Shown one piece after another: positions 45,328-55,800 of a stretch of DNA of 64,000 nucleotides. The DNA lies in assembly GCF_020523605.1 (NCBI RefSeq), contig NZ_JAJAQI010000025.1, positions 22,806-86,805 of the forward strand, written 5' to 3'. A program made the position numbers and the translations under genes. The DNA comes from Roseicella aerolata. GTDB taxonomy: Bacteria; Pseudomonadota; Alphaproteobacteria; Acetobacterales; Acetobacteraceae. The stretch's first letter is position 1. Each line of letters begins with the position of its first letter. The notes beneath the pieces were generated by a model. That model had not been told where the DNA came from. It did no database searches and was given only the letters and a program-made list of their open reading frames with translations.

Positions 45328-46539
45328 TCATCCGCCGAGCGCCTGCGCCGGCTCGATCCGCAGCGCATACCGTACGCCGAGCAGGCTGGCGGCGAGGCAG
45401 ATGACGAAGACCACCAGGCCGAAGCCGAGGATCTCCTCCGGCCCCAGCAGCACGCGGCGCGGGAAGGCATCCTTCACCGAGAGCAGCAGCGCCGTGCCGC
45501 CGGCGAAGCCGGTGCCGCCCAGCAGCAGCGCCTGCTGCATGATGAGCGCGACGATGCTGCGGTCCGGCGCGCCGATCAGCTTCAGCGTCGCGATCTCCCG
45601 CAGCTTGTCCATCGTCATGGTGTAGACGATCAGCGCCACGATCACCGCCGAGACCAGCAGCAGCACGCCGGTGAACATGCCGAGCTGCCGGCGCGCCCGC
45701 TCCACCACGCTGCGGGTCAGCACGGTCTCCTGCTCCGCCGCGGTCAGGGCGGCGAAATGCTTCCAGCGGCGGATGCCGGCGGCGATGTCCTCGGCCCGCG
45801 CATGCGGCGAGACGCGGGCGATGACGGCATTCACCGTGTCCTGCGGCAAGGCGCCGCCGCCGCCCTGCTGCGCCCGCCGCGCCGCCGGCGGGGCGAGGCG
45901 GAATTGCAGTTCCTGCGCGTCGCGCAGCGTGATCCAGGCGAGCGGGTCGCCGCCGGTCGAGACGGTGCGATGCGTCAGCCCCACAACGCGGTAGCGGATA
46001 TTGGCCATCTCGACGATGGCGCCGGGGCGAAGGCCGGCGCCGCGGTCCACCACCATCTCCAGCCGGCCGCGGCCGATGCCGCGCCCCTCCAGGATCTCGG
46101 GCGGGCCGCCCGGCCGGTCCGGCTCATGCCCCACCACCTGCAGGCGCAGCACGGCGCCGATGCGCTGCCGCCCGGCCTCGCCGGCGCGCTCGCGCAGCGC
46201 CTCCTCGGTCCAGGGCTCCGCCTCGCCCGGCCCGCCGGCATGGCGCGCCTCCACCGTCTGGAAGGTGACGGCGCCGGCGGCGAGGACGCCCGGCAGCCGC
46301 GCCACCGCCTCCCGCACATCGCCCGGGATGCGGCTGGCCTCGGCGAAGGGGCCGCGGGTGCCGGCCTCCACCACCCAGAGATCGGCGCGGAGCGCGCGGG
46401 CGAGGGACAGCGCCTCCTCCACCACACCGCGATAGATGCCGACCATGGCGAGCGCGACGCCGAGCAGCAGGCCGAGGCCGAGGCAGGTCAGCAGGAAGCG
46501 GCCGAGATTGTGCCGGATGTCGCGGAGCGCGAGGTTCAC
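45328..46539 (-). CDS. ABC exporter permease (DevC/MacB-FtsX type)
   Basis: 403 residues with four membrane segments in the FtsX pattern: one near the N-terminus (FLLTCLGLGLLLGVALAMVGIYRG), a large extracytoplasmic domain (about 45-270), then three at the C-terminus (LGMFTGVLLLVSAVIVALIVYTMTM onward). The MDKLREIATLKLIGA coupling helix is typical. ATGA overlap with the membrane-fusion gene shows co-translation. Confidence 0.88.
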   Translation of the reverse strand: MNLALRDIRHNLGRFLLTCLGLGLLLGVALAMVGIYRGVVEEALSLARALRADLWVVEAGTRGPFAEASRIPGDVREAVARLPGVLAAGAVTFQTVEARHAGGPGEAEPWTEEALRERAGEAGRQRIGAVLRLQVVGHEPDRPGGPPEILEGRGIGRGRLEMVVDRGAGLRPGAIVEMANIRYRVVGLTHRTVSTGGDPLAWITLRDAQELQFRLAPPAARRAQQGGGGALPQDTVNAVIARVSPHARAEDIAAGIRRWKHFAALTAAEQETVLTRSVVERARRQLGMFTGVLLLVSAVIVALIVYTMTMDKLREIATLKLIGAPDRSIVALIMQQALLLGGTGFAGGTALLLSVKDAFPRRVLLGPEEILGFGLVVFVICLAASLLGVRYALRIEPAQALGG

Positions 46540-47681
46540 GGCGCCGGCCTCGCCGCCCGGCCCTCGCGGAAGCCGGGCAGCACGCGCGCGGCGACCGGCA
46601 GGGTGGCCGGCACGGCCGGGTCGAGGGCGAGCCGCGCATCCAGCGTGCGCGCGACGAAGCGGACCTCCCGCTGGCGGAGCCTCCCGTCCTCGATCACCCA
46701 GACCCGGCCGGAGGCACCGTCGAACCCTTCAACAGCCAGTTCCGGCACCAGCCGCGCGGCGGGCAGCCGGCCGGTCTCGACCTCCACCTGCACCTGCTCG
46801 CCGAGGATCGGCTGGGGCGGGCAGCGCAGGCAGCGGACATAGATGCGCCGCTCCTCCGTCACCCGGTCGCTCTCCAGCCCGATACGCACGACGCGGCCGG
46901 GGAAGACCTCCCCGGGCAGGGAGCGCAGCCGGACCTCGGCCGGCTGGCCTTCCCGGATCGCGCCGGCGCGGCCCTCATCCACATGGGCGAGGGCCCAGAG
47001 GGTGCGCGGATCGACCAGGCTGAACACCGCCTCCCCCGGCGAGAGCGCGGCGCCGGGCTCGCGCAGCCGGGCGACGACCTGCGCATCGAAGGGCGCGGTC
47101 AGGATGTGCTTGGCCAGGGCGGTGCGCTCGGCGAGCAGCCCGGCCTGCGCCTCGGCCAGCCCGGCGCGCGCGAGCGCCAGGTCGGCCCGCGCCACCGCCA
47201 GGTCGGCGGCGGCGGCCACCGCCTCGGTCTCGGCCAGTTCCGCGGCCTCCTGGGAGGTGGTGCCGCGGCTGGCGAGTTCCCGCCGCCGCTGCGCCGTCGC
47301 CCGCTTCTGCTGCGCCATGGCCGCGGCGCGGTCATGCGCGGCGGCGACCCGGCCCTGCTGCGCCTCGGCATTCTGCACCCCGGCCTCGGCCCTCGCCACG
47401 CGCGCCTGCTGCGCGGCCGGGGCGAGGCGCGCCAGCACCGTGCCGGCCGGCACCCGGTCGCCGTGATCGACCAGCACCTCGGCCAGCGTGCCCGCCACCT
47501 CGAAGCCGATGCGGGAGGCGATCTGCGCCTCGATGGTGCCGAGGCCGAAGACGCGGACGGGCACGTCCCGCTCCTCCCGCGCCACGGGCACGTCCAGCGG
47601 GCGGTGGCGCAGCGCCCAGACGCCGCCGGCGGCGCCGAGGACGAGCAGCGCGGCCCCGGCCGCGAGGAGGAGGCGCCTCAT
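46536..47681 (-). CDS. HlyD/DevB-like periplasmic adaptor (membrane-fusion protein)
   Basis: 381 residues. An N-terminal membrane anchor (LLLAAGAALLVLGAAGGVWAL) is followed by a lipoyl-like half motif (GTLAEVLVDHGDRVPAGTVLARL), a long Ala-rich coiled-coil hairpin (about 95-200), and beta-barrel domains. It should bridge the permease to an outer-membrane channel encoded elsewhere. The cargo is unknown; glycolipids are exported by DevBCA in cyanobacteria. Confidence 0.88.
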   Translation of the reverse strand: MRRLLLAAGAALLVLGAAGGVWALRHRPLDVPVAREERDVPVRVFGLGTIEAQIASRIGFEVAGTLAEVLVDHGDRVPAGTVLARLAPAAQQARVARAEAGVQNAEAQQGRVAAAHDRAAAMAQQKRATAQRRRELASRGTTSQEAAELAETEAVAAAADLAVARADLALARAGLAEAQAGLLAERTALAKHILTAPFDAQVVARLREPGAALSPGEAVFSLVDPRTLWALAHVDEGRAGAIREGQPAEVRLRSLPGEVFPGRVVRIGLESDRVTEERRIYVRCLRCPPQPILGEQVQVEVETGRLPAARLVPELAVEGFDGASGRVWVIEDGRLRQREVRFVARTLDARLALDPAVPATLPVAARVLPGFREGRAARPAP

Positions 47682-47786
47682 GCCGCCCCCCGGGGATGCC
47701 GGCGCGTGTCCGCGGCCCGAGGCACGGATGGCGGCTGCAAGGCAGGACTCATGCCGGCCGGTACCATGCCGGGCCGCGGCGCGCCG

Positions 47787-47987
47787 TCAGGCCTTGCGTG
47801 CCGGGAGCGGGCAGGTGTTGACGCCGATCAGGCTGTAGACCGGGCAGTTGCCGACCAGGCCGGTCACCAGCGGCACCAGGCCGATCGCGCCCCACCAGCC
47901 GAGCGGGCCGAACAGCCCGAGGGCGATCAGGAGGAGACCGGCCGCGATCCGCAGCCCCTTGTCGATGCCGCCGACATTGCGAGTCAT
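47787..47987 (-). CDS. DUF2892 inner-membrane protein
   Basis: 66 residues, two helices (IAAGLLLIALGLFGPLGWWGAIGLVPLVTGLVG) and the family-typical NCPVYSLIGVNTCP with two cysteines. DUF2892 proteins often accompany sulfur-transfer (rhodanese) and YeeE genes. AGGAG lies nine bases before the ATG. It probably begins the cluster leading through the ABC exporter to the YeeE pair, although 105 bases separate it from the adaptor gene. Confidence 0.85.
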   Translation of the reverse strand: MTRNVGGIDKGLRIAAGLLLIALGLFGPLGWWGAIGLVPLVTGLVGNCPVYSLIGVNTCPLPARKA

Positions 47988-48100
47988 GCTGTCCAACTCC
48001 TGTTGTGGCCGGGCCTGGGCCGCCCCCGAGCCTGACAGGCTGGACCGGGCCCGCATTGATCTGCCGCAAGCGGGCGGGTTGCATCCGGCCGGCGGCATGC

Positions 48101-48135
48101 TTTCAATATCAGTATGTTCTTATTGAGTGAAGTCT
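48101..48135 (-). promoter_or_regulatory. AT-rich promoter/operator region upstream of the DUF2892 gene
   Basis: CAATA (48104-48108) and TATTG (48121-48125) form an interrupted inverted repeat within an AT island. On the minus strand TTCACT and TATTGA flank it at 17-base spacing. The arrangement parallels the YeeE-pair promoter. Confidence 0.4.
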
Positions 48136-48186
48136 TATTTTTCCTCGCTGGCCCCCCCGGCAGGCCCCCTGCGCCACGGCGCAGCC

Positions 48187-48981
48187 TCAGCCGGGCGCGG
48201 CCGGCCCGAAGGTCCGCATGGCGAAGCCCCGCACCGCCTCCAGCACCACGGTCGGCGCCTCGGCATGCGGCGCATGGCCCACATCCGGCAGCAGCATCAC
48301 CTCCACCGCGCCCGCAGCCTCCCGCTCCAGCACCCGCAGCTGTTCCTCCGTGCCATAGGCGTCGTCCACGCCCTGGATGGCGAGCACCGGCAGGCGGATG
48401 CCGGCGATGTCCGGCCGCAGGTCGAAGAAGGCCGGGAAGCCGGAATGCAGCCAGGTGTCGCTCCAGCCGCGGAAGGCGACATCCACATGCCGATGGTGGC
48501 GCGCCAGCCGGTCGCGCAGCTCGCCCGCCTCGTAGCGCCGCGCGGTCGCGGCGACGCCGGCCAGCCCCATCGGTTCGGTGAAGAAATGCGGCGCCATCAC
48601 CACGATGCCGCGCATCCGCCCGTCCGGCACGGTGCCGGCATGGATGGCGGCGATCGAGCCGCCATCGGAGTGCCCGACCAGGATGCCGCGCCGCAGCCCG
48701 ATGGCGTCCAGCACGCGCGGCAGAACCTGCTGCGCCTCGATCCGCAGGTAGTCGAAGGGCCGCGGCAGCGTGACCGGGTCGGAGCCCCCATAGCCGAAGC
48801 GCGACCAGGCGAAGACGCCGCAGCCCGTTGCCGCCGCCAGCCGCGCCGGGAAGTCCCGCCACAGGCCGAGGCTGCCCAGCCCCTCATGCAGCAGCACGAG
48901 GGTCGGCGCCGCTTCCGGCCCCGGGCCCCACCAGCCCGTCTCCAGCCGGCCTTCCGGCAGCCGGATCTCGCCGGGGGTCAT
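48187..48981 (-). CDS. Alpha/beta-fold hydrolase
   Basis: 264 residues. Strand/loop motif VLLHEGLGSLGLWRDFPARLA, oxyanion region, nucleophile elbow VGHSDGGS (Ser105), an acidic residue in LAIQGVDDAYGTEEQL, and the catalytic His in LPDVGHAPHAEAP. Similar to hydrolases clustered with aromatic-acid catabolism. It is divergent from a feruloyl-CoA synthetase gene, which suggests that it frees hydroxycinnamates from esters; this is inference. Confidence 0.85.
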   Translation of the reverse strand: MTPGEIRLPEGRLETGWWGPGPEAAPTLVLLHEGLGSLGLWRDFPARLAAATGCGVFAWSRFGYGGSDPVTLPRPFDYLRIEAQQVLPRVLDAIGLRRGILVGHSDGGSIAAIHAGTVPDGRMRGIVVMAPHFFTEPMGLAGVAATARRYEAGELRDRLARHHRHVDVAFRGWSDTWLHSGFPAFFDLRPDIAGIRLPVLAIQGVDDAYGTEEQLRVLEREAAGAVEVMLLPDVGHAPHAEAPTVVLEAVRGFAMRTFGPAAPG

Positions 48982-49462
48982 CGGGCCGCCACCGCCCGCC
49001 GCCGGCCGGCGCCGCTCCTGCGGCGCGGGTGACGGGGGGCGGCCCACCCGCCGCGCCGGCCCTGCCCTGTCCCGGTCATGCCTCGACCTCCCCTGCTGAG
49101 CGGGCGTGAGCATGCCGGCGGCCGCGGCTGCGGCCTATGGCGGATTGCGTTCGGAACCGCGCGGCGATCCGCCATGGGTCGCCGATTGCGGGGCGGAGGC
49201 TCGCGCCCTGCCATGCCGCAGCGCCGCTGCCGGGCACCGGCGGGGAAGGGGGTCCAGCCACGCGATGCGGCCCCGCGGCACGGCGCGGTGCCCCCTGCCC
49301 CTGGACCGGCCCGCGCGCAGGCGCCAAACCAGCCAAAGGACCGCATCGCATCCGCAGCAAGGCGCCCGCAGCAGGCGCCGCCGCATGGCGCGCCAGGGGG
49401 GCCCCGGCCCGCCCGGCGGCGCCAGGCCGCGCCGGACAGGGATTCTGGAGGAACCGACCGCC
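48982..49462. other. 481-base divergent control region, hydrolase versus CoA ligase
   Basis: No credible gene. It contains an R1 hairpin (49137-49175) and presumably both promoters. I could not pick out a convincing -35/-10 pair or an inducer-binding palindrome for either direction. Confidence 0.4.
49137..49175. repeat. R1 repeat, hairpin-A-only copy
   Basis: ATGGCGGAT (49137-49145) and ATCCGCCAT (49167-49175) form a perfect 9-bp stem around TGCGTTCGGAACCGC, matching R1 hairpin A. Confidence 0.58.
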
Positions 49463-51229
49463 ATGCCGCCGCACCCGCCGGGCACCGCGCCGCTCTTCGC
49501 CCCGGCGCGCATGGAGCGCAGGCCGCTGCCCGGCGGCGGCTGGCTGTTGCGCTCGCGCGATCCGCTCGCCCCCCATGCGCCGCGGGTCATGGACTGGCTC
49601 TGGCACTGGGAGAGGGCGGCCCCCGACCGCCCCTTCCTGCGGGAGCGCGGGCCGGACGGCGCCTGGCGCGGCGTGTGCTTCGGGGAGGCGGCGCAGGTGC
49701 GCGCGCTCGGCGCCGCGCTGCTGGCGCGCGGCCTCGGGCCACGGCGGCCGCTGGCGATCCTCTCGGGCAACTCCGTCCGGCACGCGCTGCTCGCCCTCGC
49801 GGCGCAGGCGGTCGGCGTGCCCGTCACCCCGGTCTCGCCGCCCTATGCGCTGCAGAGCGATGATTTCGGCAAGCTGCGGCACATCCTGCGCAGGCTCCGC
49901 CCCGGCCTGCTCTTCGCGGAGGAAGCCGCGCCCTTCGCCCGGGCGCTGGCGGTGGAGGAGGCGCAAGGGGTCGAGGTGACGACCGCCGCGGACTGGGACG
50001 CGCTGCTGGCCACGCCGGTGACGGCGGCGACCGAGGCCGCGATCGAGGCGCTCGATCCGGATGGACTGGCGAAGCTTCTCTTCACCTCGGGCTCCACCGG
50101 CCTGCCGAAGGGCGTGCGGACCACGCACCGCATGATGGCGGCGAACCAGCAGCAGATCCTGCAGGTCTGGCCCTTCCTGGCGGAGGAGCCGCCGGTGCTG
50201 CTGGACTGGCTGCCCTGGAGCCATGTCTTCGGCGGCAGCCACAACCTGAACCTGGTGCTGCGCTTCGGCGGCACGCTCTGGATCGATGAGGGGCGGCCCA
50301 TGCCCGGCCCCTTCGACCGCACGCTGGCCAACCTGCGGGAGGTCGCGCCCACCCTCCGCTTCGACGTGCCGCGCGGCCATGCTCTGCTGCTGCCGGCGCT
50401 GGAGGCGGATGCGGCGCTGGCGCGGCATGTCTTCAGCCGGCTGCGCCTGCTGTTCAGCGCCGGCGCCGCGCTGGCCGCGCCGCACCACCGCCGCCTGCAG
50501 GCGCTGGCCGAGGCGCACGCGCCGCGGCCGGTGCCGGTGATCTCCGCCTGGGGCATGACCGAGACGGCGCCGGCCGCGACCATCGCGCAGGCCGAGGACG
50601 CCCCGCCCGGCGGCATCGGCACCCCGCTGCCGGGCGTGGAGCTCAAGCTGCTGCCGGTCGATGGCAAGATCGAGCTGCGCCTGCGCGGCCCCAACCTCTT
50701 CGCCGGCTACCATGAGGAGCCGGAGGCGACGGCCGCCGCCTTCGACGAGGAGGGCTTCTTCCGCACCGGCGATGCCGTGGCCTGGGTGGCGGAGGATGAT
50801 CCCGGCCAGGGGCTCCGCTTCGACGGCCGGCTGGTGGAGGATTTCAAGCTCTCCACCGGCACCAGGATCAACGCGCTGGAGCTGCGGCTGCGGGCGCTGT
50901 CCGCCCTGGGCGGCCTGGTCCGGGACGTGGTGGTGGTGGGCGCCGACCGCGACGATGTCGGCCTGCTGGTCTTCCCGGCCGATCCGGGCGCGGTGGATGC
51001 GGCCTGGCGCGAAAGGCTGCGGGAGGCGCTCAGGGCGATGAACGCGGCGGCGGGCGGCGGTTCCTCCCGCCGTGTCGCCCGTGCCATGGTGCTGGCGGAG
51101 CCGCCCTCCCTCGATGCGGGGGAGGTGACGGACAAGGGCTCGCTCAATGTGCGGGCAATCCAGGCGCGCCGGGCCGGGGCCCTCGCGCGGCTCTACGACA
51201 ATGACGACCCGGAGGTGATGACGCCATGA
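49463..51229 (+). CDS. fcs: Feruloyl-CoA synthetase-like AMP-dependent ligase
   Basis: 588 residues. The AMP-binding motif is LLFTSGSTGLPKGVRTTHRM, followed by the adenylation motif SAWGMTETAP, the hinge TGDAVAW and the late FDGRLVEDFKLSTGTRIN. That last segment, lacking the usual KDxIK core but with FKLSTG, is typical of the Fcs subgroup. Activates ferulate or similar hydroxycinnamic acids to CoA thioesters. GGAGGAA precedes ATG 49463. It overlaps the thiolase gene by four bases (ATGA). Confidence 0.85.
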   Translation: MPPHPPGTAPLFAPARMERRPLPGGGWLLRSRDPLAPHAPRVMDWLWHWERAAPDRPFLRERGPDGAWRGVCFGEAAQVRALGAALLARGLGPRRPLAILSGNSVRHALLALAAQAVGVPVTPVSPPYALQSDDFGKLRHILRRLRPGLLFAEEAAPFARALAVEEAQGVEVTTAADWDALLATPVTAATEAAIEALDPDGLAKLLFTSGSTGLPKGVRTTHRMMAANQQQILQVWPFLAEEPPVLLDWLPWSHVFGGSHNLNLVLRFGGTLWIDEGRPMPGPFDRTLANLREVAPTLRFDVPRGHALLLPALEADAALARHVFSRLRLLFSAGAALAAPHHRRLQALAEAHAPRPVPVISAWGMTETAPAATIAQAEDAPPGGIGTPLPGVELKLLPVDGKIELRLRGPNLFAGYHEEPEATAAAFDEEGFFRTGDAVAWVAEDDPGQGLRFDGRLVEDFKLSTGTRINALELRLRALSALGGLVRDVVVVGADRDDVGLLVFPADPGAVDAAWRERLREALRAMNAAAGGGSSRRVARAMVLAEPPSLDAGEVTDKGSLNVRAIQARRAGALARLYDNDDPEVMTP

Positions 51230-52509
51230 ATGTCGCCCTTGCTGCCGAAACCCCCGACTGGACCCGCTATGCGGACAGGGCGATCGTCGAGAGCTTCGCC
51301 GATGCGACGCTGGTCGCCGGCGCGCGCACGCCCTTCGTGGACTACAACGGCGCGCTCGCCCTGGTCTCGCCGACCGATCTCGGCATCCATGCGGCGCGCG
51401 CCGCGATCGCCCGGGCGGGGATCGACCCGGCGCGGATCGGCACCACCATCGCCGGCAACTGCACCCAGGCGAGCTTCGACACGCTCTTCTTCGCCCGGCA
51501 TATCGGCCTCTATGCCGGGATGGCCGATGACCGGCCGGCGCATGGCGTGCAGCGCCTCTGCACCACCGGCTTCGAGGCGATCGCCCAGGGCGCGCGCGCG
51601 ACCAGCGCCGGCCAGGTGGAGGCCGCGCTCTGCGTCGGCACGGAGAGCATGAGCCGCGCGCCGGTCGCCTCCTACACCTCGCGCGGCGGGTTCGCGCTCG
51701 GCCAGGTGGAGTTCAAGGACTTCCTGTGGGAGGCGCTGTTCGACACCGGCTGCGCGACCGCCATGGGCGGCACGGCGGAGAACCTGGCGCGGCTGCACGG
51801 CGTGACGCGGGAGGAGACGGATGCCTACGCCGCGGAGAGCTTCGCGCGGGCGCTGGCGGCGCAGGCGGCGGGCCGCTTCGCCGAGGAGATCGCCCCCGTC
51901 ACCGAGCAGGTCTTCGAGGGCAAGGGGCTGAAGCCGCGCAGGCTCGCCCTGCCGCGCAAGGTCACGGAGGTCTCGGCGGACAGCCATGTCCGCCCGACGC
52001 CCATCGAGGCGCTGGCGAAGCTGAAGCCGGTCTTCGGCGGGGTGCAGACCGGCGGCAACAGCAGCGCCATCGTGGACGGCGCGGCCGCCGTGGTGGTGAC
52101 CACCGGCGCGGTCGCCGCCTCCCTCGGCGGCGGCGCGGCGCCGCTCGGCCGGGTGGTGGCGGCCGCGGCCGCGGGCGTGCCGGCGGAGGTGATGGGCGTC
52201 GGCCCGGTGCCGGCCACCATCGCGCTGCTGCGCAGGCTGAACCTCCGCGTCGAGGATATCGACCTGTTCGAGATCAACGAGGCCTTCGGCGCCCAGGCCG
52301 AGGCGGTGCGGCGGGCGCTGGGCGTGGACCGCGCGCGGTTCAACGTGAATGGCGGCGCCATCGCCTTCGGCCATCCGCTGGCCGCGACGGGCGTGCGCTG
52401 CGTGCTCTCGGTCATGATGGAGCTGAAGCGGCGCGGGCTGAAGCGCGGCATAGCCGGCGCCTGCGCCGGTGGTGGCCAGGGCATGGCGGTGCTGGTGGAG
52501 GCGGGTTGA
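51226..52509 (+). CDS. Thiolase (acetyl-CoA C-acyltransferase)
   Basis: 427 residues. The nucleophilic Cys112 is in VQRLCTTGFEAI. NEAFGAQAEAV, the GHPLAATG His motif and the second catalytic Cys in GACAGGGQGMAV are all present. With the CoA ligase it suggests a beta-oxidative (not retro-aldol) route that shortens the side chain of a hydroxycinnamoyl-CoA. The hydratase and dehydrogenase steps are not in the window. Confidence 0.93.
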   Translation: MNVALAAETPDWTRYADRAIVESFADATLVAGARTPFVDYNGALALVSPTDLGIHAARAAIARAGIDPARIGTTIAGNCTQASFDTLFFARHIGLYAGMADDRPAHGVQRLCTTGFEAIAQGARATSAGQVEAALCVGTESMSRAPVASYTSRGGFALGQVEFKDFLWEALFDTGCATAMGGTAENLARLHGVTREETDAYAAESFARALAAQAAGRFAEEIAPVTEQVFEGKGLKPRRLALPRKVTEVSADSHVRPTPIEALAKLKPVFGGVQTGGNSSAIVDGAAAVVVTTGAVAASLGGGAAPLGRVVAAAAAGVPAEVMGVGPVPATIALLRRLNLRVEDIDLFEINEAFGAQAEAVRRALGVDRARFNVNGGAIAFGHPLAATGVRCVLSVMMELKRRGLKRGIAGACAGGGQGMAVLVEAG

Positions 52510-52813
52510 GCGCAAGGGGCCGGGGCGCGGCCGCGCGCCCCGGCCCCTGCCGCTCCCGCTCGCGCCATCGCCGCCTGTTCATCGACCGGGACCGACGGAA
52601 CCGCAGCGGAGTGACCGGGGCCGGTGTAACATCCTGTCGATGACGGTTTTCCCAGGATCACCCTCGGGGCCGCGCCCGGGGTGATTGCGATTCAACATCA
52701 GGACGAAGCGCGCAGGGGGATGGGCCTGGCCGCGCCCTGGCCGCCGACAGGGTTGCCGGGCCGCCTGCCCGCATCCGCCAGCCCGCGCTGCGACCAACGG
52801 GCAGAGGGCGGCC
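52510..52813 (+). other. 304-base gap before the hybrid kinase
   Basis: No gene. The kinase frame is open upstream to a TTG at 52685, but the ATG at 52814 with AGAGGG is preferred. No clear promoter was found. Confidence 0.35.
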
Positions 52814-55800
52814 ATGCGGGATAGCGCCGGCCCGGCCCCGGCCACCCCCCTGCCACCCGCCTGGCCGGACCGGGGCGGCCCGCCGCAGGCCGGCGCGCCC
52901 GGGCCGGGCCGCCGCGGCTGGCGGCTTCGCTCCCTGCTGCTCGCCCTGGCCATGGCCCTGCTGCTGCCCACCCTCGCCCTGACCGGCGCTGCCTCCTGGC
53001 AGGCGGCGGAGGGCCACCGGGCGGCGGCCGAGGACCGGCTGCGCGACACCGCCAAGGCCCTGGCCCTCGCCCTGGACCGCGAGATCGCCGGGATCACCGC
53101 CGCCCTCACCGCCTTCGCCACCTCCCCCGCCTTCGGCCCCGATGCCGCGGCGCCCGACCTGCCGGTGCTCCATGCCCAGGCCCATCGCCTTGCGGAGCGG
53201 CTGGGCGCGGCCGTCTACATCGCCAGGCCGGACGGGATGCGGCTGCTGAGCACGCGCCGGCCGCTCGGCACGCCCATGCCCCCGGTCAATGCACAGGCGC
53301 TGGTCGACCGGGTCTTCGCCACCGGGCAGCCGGCGGTCGGCGACCTGGTGACCGGCTCGGTCTCCGGCACCCCCACCTTCGCCATCGGGGTGCCCGTGCC
53401 AGGGGCGGATGGCCGCGTCGCCTGGATGGCGGGCGCTTCCTTCGAGGCGGCGCGGATGCACGAACTGCTCGCCTCCCAGGGCCTGTCGCCGGACAGTTTC
53501 GCCGCCGTGTCGGATGCCGGGAACATCCTCGTCGCCCGCTCGGATCCGCTGCACGGGACGCTCATCGGCCAGCCGATCCCGCCCGCCAACGTGCAGCGCT
53601 TCGATGGCCAGGAGGCGGGGCTGTACGAGGCGGTGACCCTCGACGGCGTGGCGCGGGTCGTCGCCTTTCACGCGGTGCCCTCGGCCCCCGGCTGGACCCT
53701 CTTCGTGGCGGAGCCGGCGGCCGGGTTCACCGCCGCCTGGCGGGCGCCGCTGCTGCGCCTCGCCGGCGGCGGGGCCATCGCGCTGCTGCTCGGCGGCGGC
53801 CTCGCCCTCTTCGCGGCGCGGCGGATCCTGCGACCGGTCACCCTGCTGCGCGGCCATGTCCGGGCGGTGGCGCAGCCGGGCGCGCGCCCGGGCGCCGCCG
53901 CCGCCGATCCGCCACCGCCCGCCCTGGTCAGCGAGCTGGACGACCTTCGCCTGGGCTTCGCCGCCGCCGAGGCGGCGCTGCGCGCGCGGGAGGCCGAGCT
54001 GGCGAGCGTGCTGGAATCGACCAGCGACGGCGTTTTCGCGCTCGGTCCGGACTGGCGCATCACCTTCATCAACGAGCGTGGCGCCGCGCTGCTCGCGGCC
54101 GGGCGCGACCTCGCCGGCCAGCTGTTGTGGGAGGCCTTCCCGGAGGCGGTCGGCGGCGCCTTCTGGCAGGCCTATCACCGCACGATGGAGGAGCGCGTCG
54201 CGGCCACGGCGGAAACCTTCTACCCGCCGCTCGGCCGGCGGTACCGGGCCGAGAGCCATCCCCGGGCGGATGGCGGCATCGTCGTCTTCTTCCGCGACGT
54301 CACGGCGGAGCGCGAGGCGGCGGCCCGGCTGGCGCAGAGCGAGGAGCGCCTGCGCCTCGCCCTCGAGGCCGGGCGGATGGGGATCTGGGACTGGGACCTC
54401 GTCACCGACCGGCTGGCCTGGGATCCGCGGCAGTTCGAGCTGTTCGGGCTGGACCCCGCCGCGGGGCAGCCTTCCGGCACCGCGGTGCTGGAGCGGGTGC
54501 ATCCGGCGGACCGGCCGGGGCTCGAGGCTTCCATCCGCGCGGCGCTCGAGGCGGACGAGGGCACCTTCAGCCACGAATTCCGCCTGGTGCTGCCGGGTGG
54601 TGGCCTCCGCTGGATCGGCGGCCATGGCCATGCGGTGCGCGACGCGGCCGGGCGGCCGGTGCGCATGGTGGGCATGAATTTCGACGTGACCGCGCGGCGC
54701 GAGGCCGAGGCGGCGCTGGCCGAGAGCGAGGCGCGCTTCCGCGACACCTTCGAGCTGGCCGCGGTCGGCATCGCCCTGGTCGGGCTGGACGGCGGCTGGC
54801 TGCGGGTGAACGACCGGCTCTGCGCCATCCTCGGCCATGCGCGGGAGGAGCTGCTGCGGCTGACCTTCCAGGAGGTCACACATCCGGAGGATCTCGCGGC
54901 CGATCTCGAACAGGTGCGGGCCCTGCTCGCCGGGACCGCCCGCACCTATGCCCTGGAGAAGCGCTACCTGCGCGGGGATGGCCGGGTGGCCTGGGGGATG
55001 CTCACCGTCTCCCTGGTGCGGGATGCGGCCGGCGCGCCGCAGTATTTCATCAGCGTCATCGAGGACATCTCCGACCGCAAGGCGGCCGAGGCGGCGCTGG
55101 CCGAGAGCGAGGCGCGGCTGCGCCTGGCGCTGGAGGCGGGGCAGGTCGGCACCTTCGCCTGGAAGCCGGTGACCGACGAGCTGGTCTGGGATGAGCGGAT
55201 GCGGGCGCTCTGGGGCCTGCCGCCCGGCCTGCCGGTCTCGATCGAGACCTTCCGCGAGGGTGTGCATCCGGAGGATCTGCCACGGGTGTGGGCGCTGGTC
55301 GTCGCCGCGCTCGATCCGGCATCGGGCGGGAGCTTCGAGGCCGAGTACCGCGTCATCGGCCGGGCCGACGGCGCGCTGCGCCATGTCGCCGCGCAAGGCC
55401 GGGTCGAGTTCGCGGAGGGCCGGCCGCTGCGCATGATCGGCACGGTGATCGACGTCACGCCGATGCGCCGGGCGACCGAGATCCTGGCGCGCGAGGCGGA
55501 ACAGCTGGAACGCCTGGCCGAGCAGCGCGCCCGCGCGCTCGCGGCGAGCGAGGCGCGCCTGGCCGAGGCGGCGCGCATGGAGGCGCTCGGGCGTCTCGCG
55601 GGCGGCATCGCGCATGACTTCAACAACGTGCTTCAGGCGGTGCAGGGCGGGCTGAAGCTGGCGGAGCGGCGGCTGGCCGACGACCCGGCCGGCGCGCGCC
55701 GCTACCTGGCCCTGGCGATGGATTCGACGGCGCGTGGCGCGGCGGTGACGGGGCGGCTGCTCTCCTTCGCTCGCCGCGGCGAGCTGCGGGCCGAGCCGGT

